A DNA stretch of 64,000 nucleotides from Cytophagales bacterium (GCA_013298125.1 JAAFJP010000013.1:84720-148719), one strand, 5' to 3'. Shown: positions 51,626 through 61,645, numbered from the stretch's first letter. The notes: generated from the sequence alone by a model not told the origin. Numbers and translations are program-made.

Positions 51626-53443
51626 TTACCACAATACCGAATACTCCACTTTATCCTTCACAGGCACTAAAAGCATTGTATTTTCTCCTGATTTTTCGAT
51701 AGTTGCTACCGTTCCCGTTGCCACTTTGATGTAATAACTTTTTCCATCAACTTCATACGTGTCGTCCGTTAATTTGCTGATACTTGAACCCACTGCCAAA
51801 CGGCACATCATGGGTTTTGTGGCATCTGCATTTTTAACGTTCAAAGTACGAGTGAAATATTTTCCTTCGGTAATTCTAATTTGGTCTTCTACGTCCGAAC
51901 CGTATATTTTATAACGAAAAGTTGGCAGATTATCCGTATTCAAATCATAACCCAAAGCACGATAATTTGAGTTTTCAATTGGAGTTTCTGAGAATGTTCC
52001 TTTTGCATCATTTGAAACAAAAATCTGAGCATTCGTCAAAGCCAAAACTGCTCCTCGTGGACGAGAGGAACCGTCTCCACGATTATCCCACATAGGCGAA
52101 GTATCTAAGAAATCACCCTTCCAGATTTGAGCAATTGCTCCGTTTGAGAGGTCATACGTATAATGCAATTTATCCTGATTACCCACGTTTACAGCGTGTG
52201 TGATGCGTTTTTGCTTCTTTCCATCCTTTACCACATCTGAAAACGAACGCAGGATTGTTGGCTCTTTGGCATCCAAGAATATTGGGTCATTGGGAGCGGT
52301 TGCTAACATCGAACCCAATGAATTGTAAGGATAACTTCTAAAATTTGGACCTTGAATATTCATGCCCAAAATCGGAGGCATCCAACCGTCTGTTTTATAA
52401 ACCGTTATCTCAAAAGGTACATCGCCAGCGGGCAACTCCATTGAGGCAGTTCGTTGGTCACGTGAGAATGTCCAAGCATCGGGTAGAAGTTCTTTTCCAC
52501 CTACGGTCACGTAATATTTACCCCCAATTTGAAACGTAAAATCATGCTTGCCAGCCACTGGAATTTTGAGCGTTCCGTTAAATATTTGGGCAAAATTATT
52601 TTCCTCTTTACTCACATCCCAAGTCAATTTTTCCAATGCCCCTGTGGCATCTGGTTTTTTGCTCAAAAAGTCTTTGGGTTCTTTAAATTTACCATAAAAA
52701 ACCTTGTAGGAAACGTTAGATAATTCGGCAGGTTTTCCGCTCAAATTTGAAATGACGAAGTTCTTGAAAGCTACTGGTCCATGGTCACCTTGAATCATAA
52801 AAGGTCCTGTGGCGGCTTCTTCGTTAGAAATTGGTCCGCCCGTTGGTCCTGTCAATTCCACATTTTCTTGAATCAAATAGCCATTCATTTTGATGGATAA
52901 CATTTTGGCATTTTGGGTTTTTTTTCCCGCTGCATCAAATTTTGGGGCTTGAAAAGAGATGTCAATATGTTGCCAAAGTCCAGGAGCAAGGCAAGCATTT
53001 AGGCGTGGAGCGTGTCCTTCCCAAAGAATTTCTTTCCCATTTTCATAACGACGACGTTTATAAATGCCGCCACAGTCGCCCGTACCAGGGTTTTTTACGC
53101 CCCAACTGTCAAGTAATTGTACTTCATAACGACCCATTAAATAAAATCCAGAATTAGAATGTGCCGCCATCATAAAATCGAAAGAAACGTCCACATCGCC
53201 ATATTCAGCCACCGATTGCAGATTGGCTTTATTTTTTTCTACGGGAATATTTACTAAAACGCCTTTGCCAGCGGTTTTGGTCATTGCATCGTGTTGCGTA
53301 ATATCAGCGGTAACGTCACCTGCGATTTGCCAGTTAGTTTTTTCAGAAGGTTTCCAAAAAGACATATCGTCTAAAGGAATTTTTTGTTGGGCTTGTGTTA
53401 GCAAAGGAATGATGAGGGCTAACGTAACGATTAATCGCTTCAT
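51626..53443 (-). CDS. Secreted DUF1080 (3-keto-disaccharide hydrolase-like) protein with PA14-like domain
   Basis: The 605-residue protein has a signal peptide ending LTQAQ. It has a DUF1080 concanavalin-like fold in the first 235 residues (DVSFDFMMAAHSNSGFYLMG, YEVQLLDSWG, GDCGGIYKRR). Next is a PA14-like region (KHDFTFQIGGKYYVTVGGKE) and a C-terminal beta-rich part. DUF1080 proteins hydrolyse 3-keto-glucosides or bind sugars. The downstream gene encodes a cytochrome c dehydrogenase-like protein, so the two may serve one oxidative sugar breakdown route, but this is inference. Confidence 0.85.
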   Translation of the reverse strand: MKRLIVTLALIIPLLTQAQQKIPLDDMSFWKPSEKTNWQIAGDVTADITQHDAMTKTAGKGVLVNIPVEKNKANLQSVAEYGDVDVSFDFMMAAHSNSGFYLMGRYEVQLLDSWGVKNPGTGDCGGIYKRRRYENGKEILWEGHAPRLNACLAPGLWQHIDISFQAPKFDAAGKKTQNAKMLSIKMNGYLIQENVELTGPTGGPISNEEAATGPFMIQGDHGPVAFKNFVISNLSGKPAELSNVSYKVFYGKFKEPKDFLSKKPDATGALEKLTWDVSKEENNFAQIFNGTLKIPVAGKHDFTFQIGGKYYVTVGGKELLPDAWTFSRDQRTASMELPAGDVPFEITVYKTDGWMPPILGMNIQGPNFRSYPYNSLGSMLATAPNDPIFLDAKEPTILRSFSDVVKDGKKQKRITHAVNVGNQDKLHYTYDLSNGAIAQIWKGDFLDTSPMWDNRGDGSSRPRGAVLALTNAQIFVSNDAKGTFSETPIENSNYRALGYDLNTDNLPTFRYKIYGSDVEDQIRITEGKYFTRTLNVKNADATKPMMCRLAVGSSISKLTDDTYEVDGKSYYIKVATGTVATIEKSGENTMLLVPVKDKVEYSVLW

Positions 53444-53574
53444 TTTCAGGAATTTATAGATTAGTAAATTTTACGAATAACAAAAATACGCAATACTATG
53501 ACATTAAGTGTATGTTTTTATACCCATATTTTCTTAAAATGTTAATACTTTTACAGAAAAGAAACGAACTGGAT

Positions 53575-54066
53575 ATGAAAAATAAACCCTTTATTGCTCA
53601 CAATGCCTCCGTAATGGGAAATGTTACGTTTGGCGAAAATGTTTCGGTTTGGTACGGTGCCGTCATTCGGGCGGATGTAGAAGCCATTATTATTGGTAAT
53701 AATTCCAATATCCAAGACACGGCTGTCCTCCACGCAGACCCAGGTGACCCAACTGTTATTGGTAATGAAGTTACCATCGGACATGGGGCAATTGTACACG
53801 GGGCAGTTGTGGGTGACGGCTCGCTCATAGGTATGCGAGCAACGATTTTGAACAAAGCAAAAATTGGGAAAAATTGTGTCATTGGAGCGTGTGCCTTAGT
53901 AACGGAAGGAATGCAGATTCCTGATAATTCTTTGGTAGTAGGAATCCCTGCAAAAGTAGTGAAACAAATCTCTGAACAACAGGCTCAAATGTTAAAATTA
54001 GGAGCTTTGCATTATGTAGAAATGGCTGAGAAGCATGAGGGGGGAGATTTTCCGTTGATATTGTAA
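53575..54066 (+). CDS. Gamma-carbonic anhydrase-like hexapeptide protein
   Basis: The 163-residue protein is a left-handed beta helix of the gamma-carbonic anhydrase type. It has VSVWYGAVIRADVEAIIIGN, NIQDTAVLHAD and TIGHGAIVHGAVVGDGSLIG with the zinc-binding His pattern. A short C-terminal helix closes it. It may be a carbonic anhydrase or an acyltransferase-like relative. The ATG at 53575 starts at the first coil; earlier in-frame starts would add a hydrophobic lead of no known use. It stands alone. Confidence 0.88.
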   Translation: MKNKPFIAHNASVMGNVTFGENVSVWYGAVIRADVEAIIIGNNSNIQDTAVLHADPGDPTVIGNEVTIGHGAIVHGAVVGDGSLIGMRATILNKAKIGKNCVIGACALVTEGMQIPDNSLVVGIPAKVVKQISEQQAQMLKLGALHYVEMAEKHEGGDFPLIL

Positions 54067-54295
54067 TAATTCTGGCGTATTTTCATTAACTTCAAAAAAA
54101 TATTCTGATAATCAGATAGTTACAAATATTCAACCTAAATGAGTTTACAACATTATTCAAGGGATTTAATTTTCAGAGGACTTTTGTTGAATAAAACAAA
54201 ACGGGTTATATTTCATCACAAAATGGTTGTACTTATCGTTCACAATTAAGATATTTGATAAAAAAACTCTAACATTTTAATCCCAATCTACTTCA

Positions 54296-56806
54296 ATGAC
54301 CCGCAAATTTTATGCACTTTTGGCACTCGTATTCATTATTACCTCTGCCTTTACATTCACCCAAGAAGGCGAAACACTTACCGAAAAAATCCTTGCTAAA
54401 CTCGAAAAGTATCGTTTAACTACCCCGCAAGAAAAAGTATATCTTCATTTCGATAAGCCCTACTACATGGCGGGCGAAACGATGTGGTTTAAGGGCTATC
54501 TTTTTGATGGAATCACTCACAAAATTGACTCTGTGAGTCGGGTTTTGTACGTTGATTTGATTGACGAAACCCAAGGCAAGGTCATCGCCACTCGCACGCT
54601 TAAATGCGAAGGTTCTACGTACGGAGAAGTACTCTTACCTGATAGTTTAGCAGAAGGAATGTATCAGATTCGGGCTTATACCAATTACATGAGAAATTTC
54701 TCGGAGGAATTCTTTTTTCGTCAAGAAATAAAAATTTGGCAAGGCTCAATCAAAAATCGTTTGAGTGATACAAATGCCTCAAAAATGACCGAGGCATCTG
54801 ATGTTCAGTTCTTTCCAGAAGGAGGGAATTCTGTGCTTGGTTTGGACTCTCGGATAGGCTTCAAAGCTCTTAATATTTTAGGAAAAGGTGTTGATATTCA
54901 AGGGTTTGTATTAGAAAATCAAAAGGATACCGTTGTAGCTTTTCAATCAGAACATTTAGGAATGGGATTCTTTAATTATACCCCCGAAGCACAAAAAACT
55001 TATATAGCGTATGTCAAACAAAATGATGGAAAGTATCGTCAATTTGCCTTGCCAAATGCTTATGAACAAGGCTTTACGATGGCGGTTGATAATTTATCAA
55101 ATAAAGAAAAAATCAAGATTTTTGTCTCGAATAATTCCCCAAAACCTGCCGATAAATCCTCTGAAATTGTGGTTGTGGCACAGCAAAGAGGGCAACTTTG
55201 TTTTATGGCAAAAGGAAATGAAAGTCAGAAATCTTTTGCGGTTTCAATTCCCAAAAATAAAATTCCAGACGATGGTATTGTTCAAATAACTTTGATGAAT
55301 GCCAAAGGTGAACCCGTCTGTGAGCGTTTGATTTTCAATAATCAAAATAAGCAAATCAACCTCAAAATCACGCCAGACAAAGCCAATTACAAGACTCGTG
55401 AAAAAGTAACGGTCAATTTGGAGGCAACCGATGCCGAAGGAAAACCAGTGGAAGGAAATTTCTCAGTAGCTGTTACGGATGCTAATCAGGTTTTGGCAGA
55501 ACCTTTCCAAGAAAATTTATTGTCGTATCTTTTGTTGAGTTCGGATGCCAGCAATTTAACTAATGCAGAATATTACACTGCCCTTCGTGGCAACATCGAA
55601 CAGCCCGCTTATTATTTCGACAAAGAAAATGTAAACGCCCCACGTCATTTGGACATTTTGATGATGACACAAGGTTGGCGAAGATTCGTTTGGCGAGATT
55701 TGATGGCTGATAAAATGCCAAAAATGGATTATTTTTTAGAAACAGGTTTGGAAGTAACGGGTAAAGCAGTTAAACCTAATGGAAAAATAGCCGATAAAGT
55801 TACCTTGACTTTAGTCTTAAAAAATGAAGGTAAAAATCCTCAATTTCAGGTGGGTATGACCGATTCGTTGGGTAGATATGGATTCTATGAATTAGACTTT
55901 TTTGATACTACTCAGGTATTCGTACAAGGTATGAAACAAGGCGGAGGGAAAAATTTAGATGTGACCATTAACCCACAGAGGGTATCTCCGAAGGTTAGAA
56001 TTGTGAAACTACCTTACAATCCTATGGAATTTGATTCAAAAAATTTAGTGGAGTTTTTGAAGAAAGCCAACGAAGCTATTGAGTTGGAGAAAAAATTGAA
56101 ACTGAATAAAAATCAGATGTTAGAGGGTGTAACCGTAACAGCTAAAAAGTTTGAAGAGCCTGACCCACGCAAAATTTATGGGCGAGCCAGCAACTCCGTA
56201 AAAGTTGATCAAATGCTTTGTGCTGGGGCAACTAACGTATTTCAGATGATACAAGGTAGAATTCCAGGCGTGCAAGTTTCTCCAGATGGGCAAGGAGGAT
56301 TTAGAATCATTATTAGAGGCATTTCAACTATTACGGGAAGTACAGACCCACTTTTTCTATTAGATGGAATGCCCGTGGATGGCGGTACAATTTCGTCCAT
56401 TAATCCATGTGATGTGGACGTGATTGACGTATTAAAAGGGGCAGATGCGGGTATTTTTGGTTCTCAGGCAGCTAATGGTGTCATTGCAATCCTAACCAAA
56501 AGAGGAGGGAGCAATTACGATTATTCAAAAGACCCTGTTTTGGGCGTAACTATTCAAAAACGAATGGGCTATAATACCCCAAGGGAATTTTATGCTCCAA
56601 AATACGATGTCGCTATTCCAGACCACGTTCGTCCAGATTTCCGTTCGACGCTTCACTGGCAACCCAATGTGAAGACCGATGCCACTGGAAAAGCAAGCCT
56701 AACTTATTGGAACACAGACGCTAAGGCAACTATCAAAATCATTGCCGAAGGTGTTTCTACGCAAGGTCTTGTGGGCGTGGCGAAATCAGAGTATGGGGTG
56801 AAGTAA
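54296..56806 (+). CDS. MG2-like protein with TonB-dependent receptor plug domain
   Basis: The 836-residue protein has a signal peptide, then an MG2-like domain opening with EKVYLHFDKPYYMAGETMWF (about residue 47), further macroglobulin or carboxypeptidase-regulatory-type domains, and a TonB plug near residues 640-740 (ILTKRGGSN, LFLLDGMPVDGG and DVIDVLKGADAGIFGSQAAN). The barrel is missing, so it is not a full TonB-dependent receptor. The ending KATIKIIAEGVSTQG returns to a macroglobulin fold. This is a known Bacteroidota architecture of unknown role in the outer membrane. Confidence 0.88.
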   Translation: MTRKFYALLALVFIITSAFTFTQEGETLTEKILAKLEKYRLTTPQEKVYLHFDKPYYMAGETMWFKGYLFDGITHKIDSVSRVLYVDLIDETQGKVIATRTLKCEGSTYGEVLLPDSLAEGMYQIRAYTNYMRNFSEEFFFRQEIKIWQGSIKNRLSDTNASKMTEASDVQFFPEGGNSVLGLDSRIGFKALNILGKGVDIQGFVLENQKDTVVAFQSEHLGMGFFNYTPEAQKTYIAYVKQNDGKYRQFALPNAYEQGFTMAVDNLSNKEKIKIFVSNNSPKPADKSSEIVVVAQQRGQLCFMAKGNESQKSFAVSIPKNKIPDDGIVQITLMNAKGEPVCERLIFNNQNKQINLKITPDKANYKTREKVTVNLEATDAEGKPVEGNFSVAVTDANQVLAEPFQENLLSYLLLSSDASNLTNAEYYTALRGNIEQPAYYFDKENVNAPRHLDILMMTQGWRRFVWRDLMADKMPKMDYFLETGLEVTGKAVKPNGKIADKVTLTLVLKNEGKNPQFQVGMTDSLGRYGFYELDFFDTTQVFVQGMKQGGGKNLDVTINPQRVSPKVRIVKLPYNPMEFDSKNLVEFLKKANEAIELEKKLKLNKNQMLEGVTVTAKKFEEPDPRKIYGRASNSVKVDQMLCAGATNVFQMIQGRIPGVQVSPDGQGGFRIIIRGISTITGSTDPLFLLDGMPVDGGTISSINPCDVDVIDVLKGADAGIFGSQAANGVIAILTKRGGSNYDYSKDPVLGVTIQKRMGYNTPREFYAPKYDVAIPDHVRPDFRSTLHWQPNVKTDATGKASLTYWNTDAKATIKIIAEGVSTQGLVGVAKSEYGVK

Positions 56807-56851
56807 AGAAGAAAGGGGAAGGGCAGGTAATGAGAAAAGGTAGATTTTTAT

Positions 56852-56859
56852 TATATTTG
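56852..56859 (+). promoter_or_regulatory. -7 box of the Uma2 gene
   Basis: TATATTTG fits TAnnTTTG and lies 21 bases before the ATG at 56881. No clear -33 is seen. Confidence 0.4.
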
Positions 56860-56880
56860 AAAAAATAAAATTGAAACATT

Positions 56881-57375
56881 ATGGAATTATTAGTTGAAAC
56901 CGTAGTTGAACGAGAAATCTCTCAATACGAACTCGAAAGAAATAAACCAATGCCAAGTTTAAACCACTCAATTGTTCAAAGTAATTTAATTTTTGAATTA
57001 AAGATACGTTATAAAAAAAACTTTTCTTTTCTCTCTGAGATAGATATAGTTATGCCTGAAAGACCTTATGCAGTGCCTGACATAGCTATTTACCCAAAAT
57101 TAGAAATGGACTCTTTTGATGATAAAATTGCGATGATAGAAATGCCATTGACAACTATTGAAATTTTATCTTCAACCCAAACAGAAAAAGAATTGGTCAG
57201 TAAATCAAAGCGATACTTTGATGCAGGCGTAAAGTCATGCTGGATTGTACTACCGATTTTTAAAGTAATTATTGTTTTTTCAGAACCCACAAAACGCCAA
57301 GTTTTCACAGAAGATATGACTTTAATAGACCCTGCGACAGGGATTGAGTTGCCTTTGGGAGATGTTTTTAGTTAG
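56881..57375 (+). CDS. Uma2-family PD-(D/E)xK nuclease-like protein
   Basis: The 164-residue protein has the DUF820/Uma2 core: EIDIVMPERPYAVPDIAIYP, with the Pro-Asp of the PD-ExK site, then IEMPLTTIEILSSTQTEKEL with the Glu and Lys region, and SKRYFDAGVKSCWIVLPIFK typical of the family. Such proteins are restriction-type nuclease folds common in cyanobacteria and Bacteroidota, many of unknown role. It is shorter than usual by about 20 residues. The next gene follows after 17 bases on the same strand. Confidence 0.85.
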   Translation: MELLVETVVEREISQYELERNKPMPSLNHSIVQSNLIFELKIRYKKNFSFLSEIDIVMPERPYAVPDIAIYPKLEMDSFDDKIAMIEMPLTTIEILSSTQTEKELVSKSKRYFDAGVKSCWIVLPIFKVIIVFSEPTKRQVFTEDMTLIDPATGIELPLGDVFS

Positions 57376-57392
57376 AGTGAAATAGATTTTTT

Positions 57393-58181
57393 ATGGTAAA
57401 ACGCTTGAACTTAATTCGATTTATCCACATAATATTACCCTTAATAAGCTCCTATAATGTTTTTAGTCAAAATATTATAGGAACTTATACAGGCATTGAT
57501 TCAAGCATCAAAGTTATTCTTAATAATGATTCTACATTTTTATTCACTTCTCGTATTAACCCTTCATTTTACAGAGTAGAAGGTTTTTCTGAAAAAGGTC
57601 GTTGGACTTTTCGTTCAGATACCATAGTTTTTAATCCTCAATTTTCTCCAAAAATAAATATTGAATCTGAAATTATTGAGAAAGAATATCCAAATAATAA
57701 GGATGTGTTATTGACCTTCAATCATATAAAACGTTACTTTGATGCAGAAGGAAATTTATTACAAACCGACACGCTCAAAATAGAACAATTAGATTATACC
57801 TTCAACAAATTAGTAAGGAAGAATTTACGACGAGTCACTTCTCGTAATACTACAAGATGTTCATTTGCAGGGTATATCCCATCGGAAATTATTACGAAAG
57901 AAAATTCCATTATCATTTCAAAACCATCAGATGAACCAAATAGCATTTTTATTGGGTGCTATGAACTACAAGAAACGAAAGAGTTTATTCTGAAAAATAA
58001 AAAGGCTAATCACCTCACTTTCAATGTATTTTCAAATTATTATAAGGACTCACAACTTAGACAAATGAAATATCTGTTGAAAAATTCTAAAATCATTTAT
58101 ACAGTTAGAAAAAGGAATGGCAAATTCAAAAAAACATTTTGGCTTTTAGATTCGGGTATTTTGAAAAAAACAAAGATATAA
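57393..58181 (+). CDS. Secreted protein of unknown function
   Basis: The 262-residue protein has a signal peptide (IILPLISSYNVFSQ). The remainder starts NIIGTYTGIDSSIKVILNND and SEKGRWTFRSDTIVFNP, a lipocalin- or copper-resistance-like beta pattern found in small secreted Bacteroidota proteins that record dietary or stress-related binding in name only. A basic C-terminal half has no known motif. It follows the Uma2 gene by 17 bases. No function can be given. Confidence 0.6.
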   Translation: MVKRLNLIRFIHIILPLISSYNVFSQNIIGTYTGIDSSIKVILNNDSTFLFTSRINPSFYRVEGFSEKGRWTFRSDTIVFNPQFSPKINIESEIIEKEYPNNKDVLLTFNHIKRYFDAEGNLLQTDTLKIEQLDYTFNKLVRKNLRRVTSRNTTRCSFAGYIPSEIITKENSIIISKPSDEPNSIFIGCYELQETKEFILKNKKANHLTFNVFSNYYKDSQLRQMKYLLKNSKIIYTVRKRNGKFKKTFWLLDSGILKKTKI

Positions 58182-58233
58182 TCAATTCTCAAACTTTCTA
58201 ACTCTTTAACTTCTATAACTCCTCTAACTTCAA

Positions 58234-58241
58234 TAACTTTG
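58234..58241 (+). promoter_or_regulatory. Candidate -7 box of the atp operon
   Basis: TAACTTTG lies 8 bases before the ATG at 58250, inside a stretch of repeated CTAACT-like words. It would give a nearly leaderless atpI message. Confidence 0.35.
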
Positions 58242-58249
58242 CAATAAAA

Positions 58250-58612
58250 ATGCTCCGAATAATTCTCCTAACATTAGCCATTGGATTAGTATTTTATTTT
58301 GCCCCTAAAATTGGATTTTCCCAATATATTCATCCTCAAAAATGGATGATTTTAGCCTTCTTTTTTGCTATCTCTTATCTCAATCATTTACTCATGCAAT
58401 TTGGGTTCGCCCAAAACCGTGAAAACTTCGTTCAGTTCTATCTGGGGGGCATTACAGCTCGTATGATTTTGAGTCTAATCTTCATCGGAACATTTGCCTA
58501 TTTGGGTACTCCAAACATCAATATTTTCATCATCGACTTTTTTGTACTCTATTTATGTTACACAGGTTTTGAAATATTCGGATTGTTTAGTAAATTGCGT
58601 GACTTTTTGTAG
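58250..58612 (+). CDS. AtpI-like membrane protein
   Basis: The 120-residue protein has four hydrophobic segments, with QFYLGGITARMILSLIFIG and a short charged end (FGLFSKLRDFL). Its size, layout and place directly upstream of atpB match the AtpI-like protein of Bacteroidota atp operons, thought to aid c-ring assembly or ion supply. The sequence of AtpI is weakly conserved, so the call rests largely on context. Confidence 0.72.
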   Translation: MLRIILLTLAIGLVFYFAPKIGFSQYIHPQKWMILAFFFAISYLNHLLMQFGFAQNRENFVQFYLGGITARMILSLIFIGTFAYLGTPNINIFIIDFFVLYLCYTGFEIFGLFSKLRDFL

Positions 58613-58714
58613 GAAGCGTATCAGATAATTTTATAACATCCTGATAATCAATACGAAGGAACAAAACCAGATTAAGGATATAATTTATAATCAACCAAAT
58701 ACTTCAAAGAAGCC

Positions 58715-59791
58715 GTGAACAAGAAAGTGTATTTTTCAAATATTTTTGCTTTTTTATTTTTAATTTCAAGCACCCTATTTGCTCAGGAAGAACATACAGA
58801 TTCTACTGCGACTTATGACCCAAGCATTGCTTACTCAAAAGCTGAGGGACATGGTGCAGAAGAAGAGAAATTTGACCCAGGTAAAATGATGATGGAACAC
58901 ATTGCAGATGAGCATGAATGGCACTTTGCAACGGCTGGACACACACATTACTCAATTCCTCTTCCATGTATTGTTTGGAATAATGGCAGTTTGAAAGTAT
59001 TTTCTTCAAATCGTTTCAAGGACGAACACCACAATAACACAGCTACTTACGAGGGATTAAAGTTGGAAGAAGGCAAAATCGTTGCAGAAGACGGTTCTTC
59101 GGTGTTTGATGTGTCTATCACCAAGAACGTAGCCTCTCTTTTAGTAAGTGTACTTTTATTATTTGTAGTATTCTTTACCATCGCAAAATCATACAAAGAA
59201 CGTACTGGAAAAGCTCCCAAAGGAATCCAATCTGTATTTGAACCAATAATTGTATTTATCCGTGATGAAGTAGCCAAGCAAAATATTGGCGAAAAACATT
59301 ACAGACGCTTCACGCCATATTTATTGACGGTTTTCTTTTTTATCTGGTTCAATAATATGTTAGGTCTTCTTCCTGGAAGTGCCAACGTAACGGGTAACAT
59401 TGCCATCACCTTGGTATTAGCCGTAATTGCATTTTTTGTAACAAACTTAAATGGAAGAAGCACTTATTGGGGACACATCTTTGCGATGCCAGGCGTACCG
59501 AAGTGGTTATTAGTTTTATTGACACCCGTAGAAATCATCGGGATTTTCATGAAACCAATCTCCTTGATGATTCGTCTTTTTGCTAACATCACGGCGGGTC
59601 ACTTAATCCTTTTGAGTTTAGTAGCCTTAATTTTTATCTTCAAAAGTTTTGCCATCGCTGCCATCGCAGTGCCATTCTCAGTTTTCATGAACTTGATTGA
59701 GGTTTTGGTAGCATTCTTACAAGCCTTCATTTTCACCGTCTTAGTTTCGACATACATCGGAGCGGCTGTTGAAGAAGGACACCACCATTAA
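58715..59791 (+). CDS. atpB: ATP synthase F0 subunit a
   Basis: The 358-residue membrane subunit forms the proton half-channels with the c ring. The C-terminal part has the essential Arg in MKPISLMIRLFANITAGHLI and the last helix VAFLQAFIFTVLVSTYIGAA. About 140 residues precede the first channel helix. They include a signal-like segment, His/Glu-rich stretches (HGAEEEKFDPGK, DEHEWHFATAGHTHY) and are a Bacteroidota feature. It starts with GTG at 58715. His-rich ends (EEGHHH) are also notable. It belongs to an atp cluster that stops after atpH. Confidence 0.95.
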   Translation: MNKKVYFSNIFAFLFLISSTLFAQEEHTDSTATYDPSIAYSKAEGHGAEEEKFDPGKMMMEHIADEHEWHFATAGHTHYSIPLPCIVWNNGSLKVFSSNRFKDEHHNNTATYEGLKLEEGKIVAEDGSSVFDVSITKNVASLLVSVLLLFVVFFTIAKSYKERTGKAPKGIQSVFEPIIVFIRDEVAKQNIGEKHYRRFTPYLLTVFFFIWFNNMLGLLPGSANVTGNIAITLVLAVIAFFVTNLNGRSTYWGHIFAMPGVPKWLLVLLTPVEIIGIFMKPISLMIRLFANITAGHLILLSLVALIFIFKSFAIAAIAVPFSVFMNLIEVLVAFLQAFIFTVLVSTYIGAAVEEGHHH

Positions 59792-59820
59792 TATCGAATT
59801 TTCAAATTAATTAACAATAA

Positions 59821-60072
<252 letters not shown>

Positions 60073-60179
60073 TTATTAGCAATCAACATTTATCAATTAA
60101 CAATTATTAGTTATTTTCAGAAGATAGTTTTGATAGTCATAACCTAATAGTTTGTTTTCTGATAAAAGTAAAACATTAC

Positions 60180-60219
60180 AATCAGCATACGTCGCATTAG
60201 GCAAGTATGCTGATTTTTA
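60180..60219 (+). terminator. Terminator-like hairpin after atpE in a 310-base gap
   Basis: AATCAGCATAC and GTATGCTGATT form an 11-bp stem, then TTT. The gap 60073-60382 has no gene. It holds this hairpin and short A+T-rich repeats (ACTAAAACCT words at about 60325). It could reduce readthrough so that c is made in excess over b and delta. Confidence 0.7.
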
Positions 60220-60382
60220 AAAGGATTAATTAGACAATTTCGTCTATTATTAATAAAAGAAATTCATTGCTGATAGATATTTGTTAGAAGTTTTTACGGG
60301 TTAAAGTATTGATTAACAATATACTAAAACCTAATCACTAAAACCTGACACCTACTTACCAGCTTTTAAAATTAATACTAAA

Positions 60383-60889
60383 ATGATATTAGCTTCCTCT
60401 ATTTTAGAGCCAAATCTTGGGCTTATATTTTGGGCAGTTGTAATTTTTGCGATACTATATTTTGTATTGACAAAATTCGCTTGGAAACCAATCATGGATG
60501 CTTTACATGAGCGTGAGCAATCAATTGATGATGCTCTTTCGTTAGCAGCCAAGACTCGTCAAGAAATGACGGATTTGAAAGCAGGCAACGAAAAACTTAT
60601 CGCCGAAGCTCGTGCTGAACGTGATAGAGTGTTGAAAGAAGCCAAAGAAGCAGCAGATGCGATGATTGCACAAGCAAAAGCCGATGCTCAAAAAGCAGGT
60701 GCAGAAGAAATCGAAAAGGCTCGTAATGCTTTCAACCAAGAGAAAATCAACGCAGTAGCTTCTTTGAGAAAAGAAACTGCGAAATTGTCAATCGAAATCG
60801 CAGAGAAAGTATTGCGTAACCAATTGGCAGATCCAAAAGCACAAGAAAGTCTAGTGTCAAGTCTTTTGGCTGACGCAAAACTTAATTAA
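60383..60889 (+). CDS. atpF: ATP synthase F0 subunit b
   Basis: The 168-residue stator subunit has one N-terminal membrane helix (GLIFWAVVIFAILYFVLTKF) and then a long charged helix (REQSIDDALSLAAKTRQEMT, KEAKEAADAMIAQAKADAQK) that dimerises and binds delta. The motif FAWKPIMDALHERE is the usual turn after the membrane helix. It follows atpE after a long gap and is separated from atpH by heptamer repeats. Confidence 0.95.
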   Translation: MILASSILEPNLGLIFWAVVIFAILYFVLTKFAWKPIMDALHEREQSIDDALSLAAKTRQEMTDLKAGNEKLIAEARAERDRVLKEAKEAADAMIAQAKADAQKAGAEEIEKARNAFNQEKINAVASLRKETAKLSIEIAEKVLRNQLADPKAQESLVSSLLADAKLN

Positions 60890-60900
60890 TTTCGTATTTC

Positions 60901-61029
60901 GGATTTAGGATTTGGGATTTAGGATTTGCCCTTAACCAAAATTACTAAATTTTGATATTCGATTATGATTTGAACTAAGATTGTGGGTTGTGATAAATCC
61001 CAAATCCTAATTCCAAAATCCCAAATCAA
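60901..61029. repeat. Heptamer-built inverted repeat between atpF and atpH
   Basis: The left array 60901-60928 is GGATTTA, GGATTTG, GGATTTA, GGATTTG. The right array 60995-61029 is AAATCCC, AAATCCT, AATTCCA, AAATCCC, AAATCAA. The arms can pair over about 19-28 nt. The right array ends 2 bases before the atpH ATG. Confidence 0.85.
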
Positions 61030-61030
61030 A

Positions 61031-61567
61031 ATGTCCCAGCAAACAGTTGCATACAGATACGCTAAATCATTGTTGGATTTGGCAAAAGAAAAAAACGTTG
61101 AAGACAAGGTTTATGAAGACATGAAACTCTTTAACCAAGTTTGTGACGATAATCATCAGTTTTATTTACTGTTGAAAAGCCCGATTGTATCTCATTATGA
61201 CAAATTGACGATTTTACAAAAAATTTTCACAGGTAAAGTGGATGCTTCGTCAATGTCTATTTTTGAAATCATCACGAAGAAAAATCGTGAGGAGATGCTT
61301 CCACATATTGCAGAAGATTATCTTCGCCAATATGAATTATTCAAAGGAATTCAGAAGGCTTATGTTACGACCGCTACTGCATTGACAGCTTCGCAAAAAG
61401 CTGATTTTCAGAAGATTGTGGCAGATGCTACTGGTAAAACTGTTGAAATAATTGAGAAAATCGACGAGACTTTAATTGGTGGATATGTTCTTCAAGTTAA
61501 TGACCGTCAGATTGATACTTCGGTAAAAACAAAATTGAACGAATTGAAAGTGAAGTTTACGAACTAA
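61031..61567 (+). CDS. atpH: ATP synthase F1 subunit delta
   Basis: The 178-residue subunit joins the stator b to the F1 head. It begins AYRYAKSLLDLAKEKNVEDK and has the helical N-terminal domain followed by the C-terminal motif TGKTVEIIEKIDETLIGGYV and VNDRQIDTSVKTKLNELK. The ATG at 61031 is chosen; an in-frame upstream start would lie in the heptamer repeat. atpA, atpG, atpD and atpC do not follow, so the F1 genes lie elsewhere. Confidence 0.94.
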   Translation: MSQQTVAYRYAKSLLDLAKEKNVEDKVYEDMKLFNQVCDDNHQFYLLLKSPIVSHYDKLTILQKIFTGKVDASSMSIFEIITKKNREEMLPHIAEDYLRQYELFKGIQKAYVTTATALTASQKADFQKIVADATGKTVEIIEKIDETLIGGYVLQVNDRQIDTSVKTKLNELKVKFTN

Positions 61568-61590
61568 TCCTTTTGTTCTGAAAATATTAG

Positions 61591-61623
61591 ACCCCACAAG
61601 AGTTTTCTTTTGTGGGGTTTTTG
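61591..61623 (+). terminator. Rho-independent terminator after atpH
   Basis: ACCCCACAA and TTGTGGGGT form a 9-bp stem, followed by T5 after the G. It ends the atp cluster. Confidence 0.88.
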
Positions 61624-61645
61624 ATTTATTTTTACTTTAAAAACA

